In this document: piece after piece, positions 18,537 to 23,502 of the stretch
How the letters are laid out: each line of letters begins with the position of its first letter
How positions within the stretch are numbered: the stretch's first letter is position 1
Assembly: GCF_000711695.1 (NCBI RefSeq)
Contig: NW_013546852.1
Span: 1-23,502 of the forward strand
Length of the DNA: 23,502 nucleotides
Direction: 5' to 3'
Source: Tilletiaria anomala UBC 951
Lineage: Eukaryota > Basidiomycota > Exobasidiomycetes > Georgefischeriales > Tilletiariaceae
The notes under the pieces: generated by a model
The model's database searches: none
What the model was told of the DNA's origin: nothing
Seen by the model: the letters and a program-made list of their open reading frames with translations, nothing else
Program-made: the position numbers and the translations under genes

Positions 18537-19418
18537 GGTGGCTGTGAGTGAAAACTGGACGTGAATGCGCTGCTGGATTCGAAGAGGCCCAAGCGAAGGA
18601 GGAAATGTCGAACACCTGTCGAGATGGAGACGGGGTGGAGAGAAGAAGAGGTCAAAAAAGAAGGCAGGGGATGAGATGTGAGCTGGCAGTCGATCTGAGC
18701 AAGCAAAACGCAAGCCAAGCAGAACAGCGGCCGCTTCTGGCGAGAAGAGTTTTTTTTTTGGTGGAGGGAGAGGACAGCGGGAGAGTGCCCCCATAACCCA
18801 AGGCACTGCACCTGTGCGAGCCACTGTTGCTGGAGCGCAGCAACCCAGCGACTGCAGCGCGCCGCCCGCAGTGCCCCTCTCCCCTCACCACTGGCAGCAG
18901 CAGACTGAGCCGGTGGCGGCGGCGGAAGGGCGCAAGGAACTAGGCCTCCTGCAAAATTGAACCAAGCTCAATTCATCACGTGCCGCTCGACTCGACTGCA
19001 TCGCAACAATACAAGCCATCACCTGACCTCCATCCGGCCAAACACCAGTGCACAGCTCACACCTCCCATCGCGCCTCACCCACCCCCCCCAAAGCACACA
19101 AGCAACAGTCTTGCCGCACTTGGCGCGCATCCAGAAAGCTATCCCTCCCTCCAGGCCAGGCAAAAGATACACGAGGCAGCAACAGCCGCAGCGTGCTGAG
19201 CACTCGGTTTCGCTTGCCAATCAGGCAGCCGGTTAAACACTGTGCAGCACGTCACGAATCAAGCCATTACGCGCCGCGCCGCGCCCTCCCCACTTACATC
19301 CGTCATTTTATCCACAGTCGAAGCCTCGCGACGCGTGCCCGTGCCAGAAAACGCGCACAGCGTACGGCACATTCCGTTTCTTCTGGCCCATCGCTGGTCG
19401 CGTATTCGGCCTCTCACC
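18537..19418. promoter_or_regulatory. Shared divergent promoter, eIF5A and CBF1
   Basis: These 882 nt separate the eIF5A and CBF1 start codons, which point away from each other, so the promoters and leaders of both must lie here. It holds one RTCACRTG site (18975-18982), a T run near 18750-18759 and a C run near 19083-19090. Several plus-strand ATGs precede the CBF1 start, so upstream ORFs are possible if the leader is long. Confidence 0.6.
18975..18982. promoter_or_regulatory. Predicted CBF1/E-box site
   Basis: ATCACGTG matches the established Cbf1 (CDEI) consensus RTCACRTG completely. It lies about 440 nt upstream of the CBF1-like start codon and a similar distance upstream of the eIF5A start, so autoregulation or co-regulation is possible. 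CACGTG cores also occur inside coding sequence here, so the motif alone is weak evidence. Confidence 0.5.
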
Positions 19419-21465
19419 ATGGCGGCATCCACCGCAAGCACGCAGCAGGCGGGGGGAGGAGCCGAAGTGGCGCCATCCTCGAACGCGTCCATTGTAGCAA
19501 GCATCGCGGACGGAGCAGCAGCAGCGGTCGCCGCGGGCGGGATCGAACCGCCCGTCATGGCTTCCGTTCTAGGCCTCTTGCGATCGGGTTTGTCGCAGGG
19601 AGGGCTAGGTACCGCCATCGAGATTCTCGTGAGTCGATGCTCCTTTTGTTCACCGTACTTATGCCGCCTCGCTCGTGCCGGACACGTCTTGCAAACTTGA
19701 AACTGAACGTTCGACCAACTGGCTGACTCCCCTTCGCCCGTATGTCTGCGCAGACACGCCAGCAGCAAGGACTCCCTGTCCCACCAGCCTCGAGCTCAGA
19801 TCCGCAGCACGTGCAAGAAGCATGGATGCTCGTCAATACCCTCGGCAGAGCGCAAGGCGGGCCTGCATCTGTCCTGGCGTTGTTGCTGCAGCTCAAGAAC
19901 GCGCGCGATGCGCACCAGCAGCCTTCTTCTACTTCCCGCTCTGCGGCCGCAGGACATGGGCCAGAGGTAGGAGCAGGAGCAGGGGCGGCAGCCGGGCACA
20001 AGAACGGGCACGCGCACAGCGCCGAGACAGATGGCAAGCTGGGGCTGCTGGACGACGCGCCGGCGCCGCCTGGTGCGGAGCACCTATCGATACCGCACGT
20101 TCCAGACCCTGCCGCCGCATCATCCTCGTCATCCAAAGCAGCCAGCTTGTCGGACGCCCGGGAACCGCGTGCAAATGCCATGAGCGCGAGCAGGAGCGGC
20201 GGTGCAGCGTCAACGTCAGAAGCGAGCGGGAGCACGGGCGCAGGCGGCGCAGACATAGTGGATGTTCCGCCTCCATCGTGGGAGGAGTCACAACAGCAGC
20301 AGCGGCTACAAGACAATAGCAGGGTTGGCGATGAAGGAGCCATAGATGGCGATCGGAGAGAGTCTGCACAGGGGCTCGTATCCCTCGGAACATCACAGAC
20401 AGTGTCCGACGAAGTAGCAGGGGCAGGGGCATCAGGCGGGCGGACTGGCACCTCGGCTGCTGCTGCCGGGGACGAGTCCCCGTTGCCTGTTGTCGGAGAT
20501 GCGAGCTTGGCGGGCGCCGACGCGGCGGCGGCGACGGGGAGGCGGAGAGGCCGCAAGCGAAAGGATGCGGCAGGCGTCGTCACGGATGGACCGCACATCA
20601 AGGCGCGGCTTGAGCAGGACGAACTACAGCGGAAGAATAGTCATGTGCGTTTCTTTCCCCCCCCTTTACGGCCTACTGTCAAGCTATCGAGCTGTCCGCT
20701 GATCACAAACCCGTTTCCCCATCACCGAAAAAAAAGAAAGAAGTCGAGCGCCGCCGCCGACACGCGATAAATGAAGCGATCGACTCGCTTGCCACCATCG
20801 TACCCGGTTGCGAAGCCAAGACGACGAACAAGGGCAGCATCATCACACAGGCTGTTGCGTACATCCACGACCTCAAGAACAACGAGGCGAGCAACATTGA
20901 GAAGTGGACGCTCGAGAAGCTCCTTATGGACCAGGCGCTCGACGACGCGCGCAACGAGGCCGAGCGCGCCATCCGCGAGAACGACCGGCTGCGCGAGGCG
21001 CTCGAGCGCGCGGGTATTGACGTCGACCTCGTCGCCGGAGACATCGACCTCAGCACCGGCGGTGACGCTCAGCAGCAACAGCAGCAGCAGCAGCCTCAGC
21101 CACCTGGACCGGCTTTGACGCCGGGTCGGTTGCAGGAGCCAAATACGCAGAAGCACCATCACCAATTGCAATTGGTCACGCGTGGCACCGGCACAGGCAT
21201 GAACGGGGGCCATCGCGGGATAGACCATGGAGAAGAGGACGGGATTGTTGAGGCGGCCGTCGAAGCGCAGCTAGCCGACGTCGTCGCTGGTGGTGCTGGC
21301 AGCAGCAGTACCACCGCCCCCACCACCACCAACATGGCTCCCACTGCTGCTGATGTCCCCACGCCACCAGCTGACGCAAGCAGTGGCAGCGGCATAGGGG
21401 GCAAACGTGAAGCTCACGCTTTGCCTGACACGCCCACGCGGTCGGCCAAACGGGCGAAAACCTAA
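19419..21465 (+). CDS. CBF1: CBF1-like bHLH-leucine zipper transcription factor
   Basis: Exons 19419-19628, 19754-20644 and 20737-21465 give 609 aa; introns are 125 and 92 nt. The basic region reads NSHKEVERRRRHAINEAI, with H367, E371 and R375 being the contacts that read CACGTG. The helix-loop-helix (DSLATIVPGCE, KGSIITQAVAYIHDLKNN) and zipper-like helix (EASNIEKWTLEKLLMDQ) follow. The IEKWTLEKLL wording is close to yeast Cbf1, which binds centromere element CDEI and controls sulfur-amino-acid genes; the role here is inferred. About 360 residues before the domain are Ser/Ala/Gly-rich and look disordered; after it come a glutamine run and a basic C-terminus, KRAKT. Intron 2 falls exactly between H367 and K368 and uses an AAAAG acceptor; without it the bHLH is lost. 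Yeast Cbf1 is 351 aa, so this protein is much longer. Confidence 0.93.
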
Positions 21466-21735
21466 TTGCGACGGAATCTGAGATCGCGCCAGGGTGCTAT
21501 GTAAGGACTGGGAATGTCCCTAGCAGTGCAGTGCAGACCAATTTGCCAATCAATTGTATTCTTAAAGGTTGTAGTACGTCAAGTTCAAGCGTATCACATC
21601 GAGCAGTGGGACTGGACGAGTCGCCCGAGTCTAGGGTATCACGGAGGCCGTTACATCAGCGTTGATACGGCGAGGGTATACTAAAGAATCAAACTCTATC
21701 ACGAGCTATTGGCTTTCGCGCCGCCGCACCGCGCC

Positions 21736-22771
21736 TCAGATCACATGCTGGCGGACCCATTTAACGAAGCTAGGCACGTCCTCAGCGATCTTGCTGGGCA
21801 GGCTCCTTTCGGTCAGCCATGTGGGGATTCTGCCGGCTGGGTCGCTCTGCGTGCTCATTCTCCACGCCGTCGTCCCGTCCGCCTGCTCCGCAACGGCCTC
21901 GACGCTGACGTACCTGCCGCGGATGTATGCGCCTCTTTGCTGCGGCGCGGCGTCGTGGGATACTGGGACGCTGATCACGAGGAACGAGCGCAGCCGCTGC
22001 GCTTCGCCATCGTCGGCCGGTGGCCTGGGAGCCGCCAGCTCGCTGTTTGAGGTGGGGAAGAGAGTGGAGAGCTGCTCCTTGACGAGAGCTTCGTGCTCCT
22101 CAGAAAATGGGGACGCGTGCGCGGGCAAGTCGACGGTGATGATCAGCTCGACAAAGTCGCGGTCTTTCGTTATGATGGGCAGCTTGTCTGGAATCAGTTA
22201 AGCGAAACACAGGTGGGACGTCGTCAGTGCCCATGCTCGGTAGCGGGAGAGCGTGCTTACGGGAGCGTGTGGCATACATCCGTTTCTCCATACTTCGGCG
22301 GTAGTGCCAAAGAATGAGTCGACCTTGGTAGTCTCCCTGATGGCATGAATGTATTTGGCCTCGTTTGGCGAGTGGTCGAGGAGCAGTCCAGCTCTGAAGG
22401 CCTCGTACTTGGTTTCCGTGTGGATCTGAATTGCGGCGATGTTATTGAAGCCCATCAATGGAAAAATTTCTTTCTCGAATTACATGACTGCGCGGAGTCG
22501 ATTTAAAGCTCACACTGGTTCTACCGTGCCAGCTTAGATTCCCCTCGCGGCCCGACATAGTGCTCTCGCTCGAGAAGGTCTGCACGTGGCCACCATCCTG
22601 GCTTGCGTTCGTGAACTTCTTTCCGTTCTTCCACTTCAGGCTTTCTCGCGTCAGTGCAATGCTGCGCAGTGTGTAGGAGCGCAGAACTTCTTCGCGCGCT
22701 GTGTCCCCTGTCGGATATGACGAGAAGGGCGTAACGGTCAAGTTGAGCGGAAACTCGGTTGTGGTGGCCAT
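21736..22771 (-). CDS. DUF3074 (START-like) domain protein
   Basis: Exons (minus strand): 22514-22771, 22278-22425 and 21736-22187, giving 285 aa; introns are 88 and 90 nt. The wording matches fungal DUF3074 proteins, whose fold is predicted to be a START-like lipid-binding cavity; their ligand and function are unknown to me. Key segments are SWHGRTSIHTETKYEAFRAG (80-99), LLDHSPNEAKYIHAIRE, AEVWRNGYKLP (exon 2/3 join), RDFVELIITVDLP, RGRYVSVEAV, WRMSTQSDPAGRIPTWLTE and IAEDVPSFVKWVRQ near the end. The GTATGC donor at 22277 was chosen over GTAAGC at 22260 because it keeps phase and restores GYKLP. No signal peptide or membrane helix is seen. The gene is convergent with CBF1, with 270 nt between stops. 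Confidence 0.85.
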
Positions 22772-23407
22772 CTTGAAGTGAGTGAAAGGGCTGCGTAGGA
22801 TGCGACGCAGGGGCTGGAACTTTCTACGATGTCGGCATGCGAGACGAGGCAAGGCAATGTTTAAACGGATAAAGACGTGCAGCAGGATACGATGACCATG
22901 CCGCTCTGTCGAGGAGATCCCCTCCTAAAGGTCAGGACGATGCCGCAGGCTCGATCACTCTTCTACATGTGAAGATGGGTAGAGTGCTACAGTGCCAGAT
23001 ATGTGTGTGTGCCAACTTCTCCATTCTGAGTTTCTTCATGCCGCGGGATTTGGATGCTCGGGCATCCGAGTGTCTCCCCCCGCCGCCAGACCAAGTCAAG
23101 CTGCTGGGTGGACACTCGATCCATGACTCTACTAATCATCATCGTCCAGAGCTGCTGCCAGATTTGGTACGGCTGGGTCTCAAGATGCAACGGTTTATAA
23201 GAATGGTTGCTTAACATTCGCAAGGGCAAAGAACGGCTGCGCCCTTTTTTCTTTCCGAGCATGCGAACTTATTTTGGGGCCTCTTCTAGCAGGTCAACCC
23301 AAATGCACAGTGCGGGGTGGCCTCTTCTCGGTGACCATGAGCAATTGACCTTGCATCGTTAGCACCACGCGCCAGTTGCATTTCAATCTCTGTCACCATG
23401 ACTCGCT
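22772..23407. other. Gene-free interval, right end
   Basis: The left part must contain the promoter of the leftward DUF3074 gene. No further gene is recognisable. Near the right edge an ATG in good context (TCACCATGA, 23398) opens a 33-aa frame that runs through the terminal repeat to a TGA at 23497-23499. It is too short to call as a gene. Confidence 0.5.
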
Positions 23408-23502
23408 TTTTGGTAGACAGGTCTGTTCCTTCAGAGAACAGAGTACTGGAAGCAGAGGGACCAGTGTTCGAGTCGCTTTCTGGACGGAGACTCCAATGAA
23501 TT
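23408..23502. repeat. Terminal direct repeat, right copy
   Basis: Identical to positions 1-95. The identity runs to the last base of the window, and the left copy starts at its first base, so the true repeat length cannot be judged. The unique unit between repeat starts is 23,407 bp. Confidence 0.97.

Noticed and set aside
19742-20770. CBF1 exon 2 as a free-standing 342-aa gene ending PFPHHRKKRKK...
   Set aside because: The end is read-through into intron 2; splicing restores the intact bHLH domain in phase, and exon 1 joins in phase upstream.
1-23502. Virus-like or transposable element origin for the terminal repeats
   Set aside because: No transposase, integrase, reverse transcriptase or capsid-like frame is visible, and the content is host housekeeping genes.

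Overview
The window looks like nuclear DNA of a basidiomycete fungus. The genes have short GT-AG introns (mostly 53-125 nt) and GC-rich third codon positions. The set includes a D-arabinono-1,4-lactone oxidase, which is typical of fungi, and a CBF1-type bHLH factor. A 7-nt CGTGAAN repeat recalls the CGTGAA-type repeats I associate with smut fungi, so Ustilaginomycotina is a reasonable but unproven guess. Most genes are housekeeping genes, and I see no typical mobile element.

Layout. 1-2655: no recognisable gene. 2656-3940 (-): UBE2G1-type ubiquitin-conjugating enzyme. 3873-4387 (-): a small basic ORF, possibly mitochondrial, whose end overlaps the start of the E2 gene in another frame. 4388-4915: divergent promoter. 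4916-9019 (+): RPC2, second-largest subunit of RNA polymerase III, four exons. 9189-11597 (-): ALO1, convergent with RPC2. 11598-14131: about 2.5 kb without a recognisable gene. 14132-15381 (-): CTP1-type mitochondrial citrate carrier, five exons. 15731-16320 (-): decayed 3' part of a beta-lactamase-family serine hydrolase gene. 17297-18536 (-): eIF5A, whose first coding exon is the ATG alone. 18537-19418: divergent promoter with a consensus CBF1 site. 19419-21465 (+): CBF1-like bHLH-zipper factor. 21736-22771 (-): DUF3074 (START-like) protein. 22772-23502: no recognisable gene.

The first 95 bases equal the last 95 bases exactly. The sequence can therefore be read as a closed 23,407-bp circle, a collapsed tandem duplication, or an assembly-graph loop. 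Read as a circle, the two gene-free ends become one spacer of about 3.3 kb.

The genes do not form a pathway. They cover Pol III transcription, translation elongation, ubiquitin conjugation, citrate export, erythroascorbate synthesis and E-box transcription control. The points most worth a second look are the terminal identity, the overlapping E2/upstream ORF pair, the probable CBF1 site in the CBF1/eIF5A promoter, and the decayed serine hydrolase. Exon boundaries were inferred by eye from splice signals, phase and family conservation.
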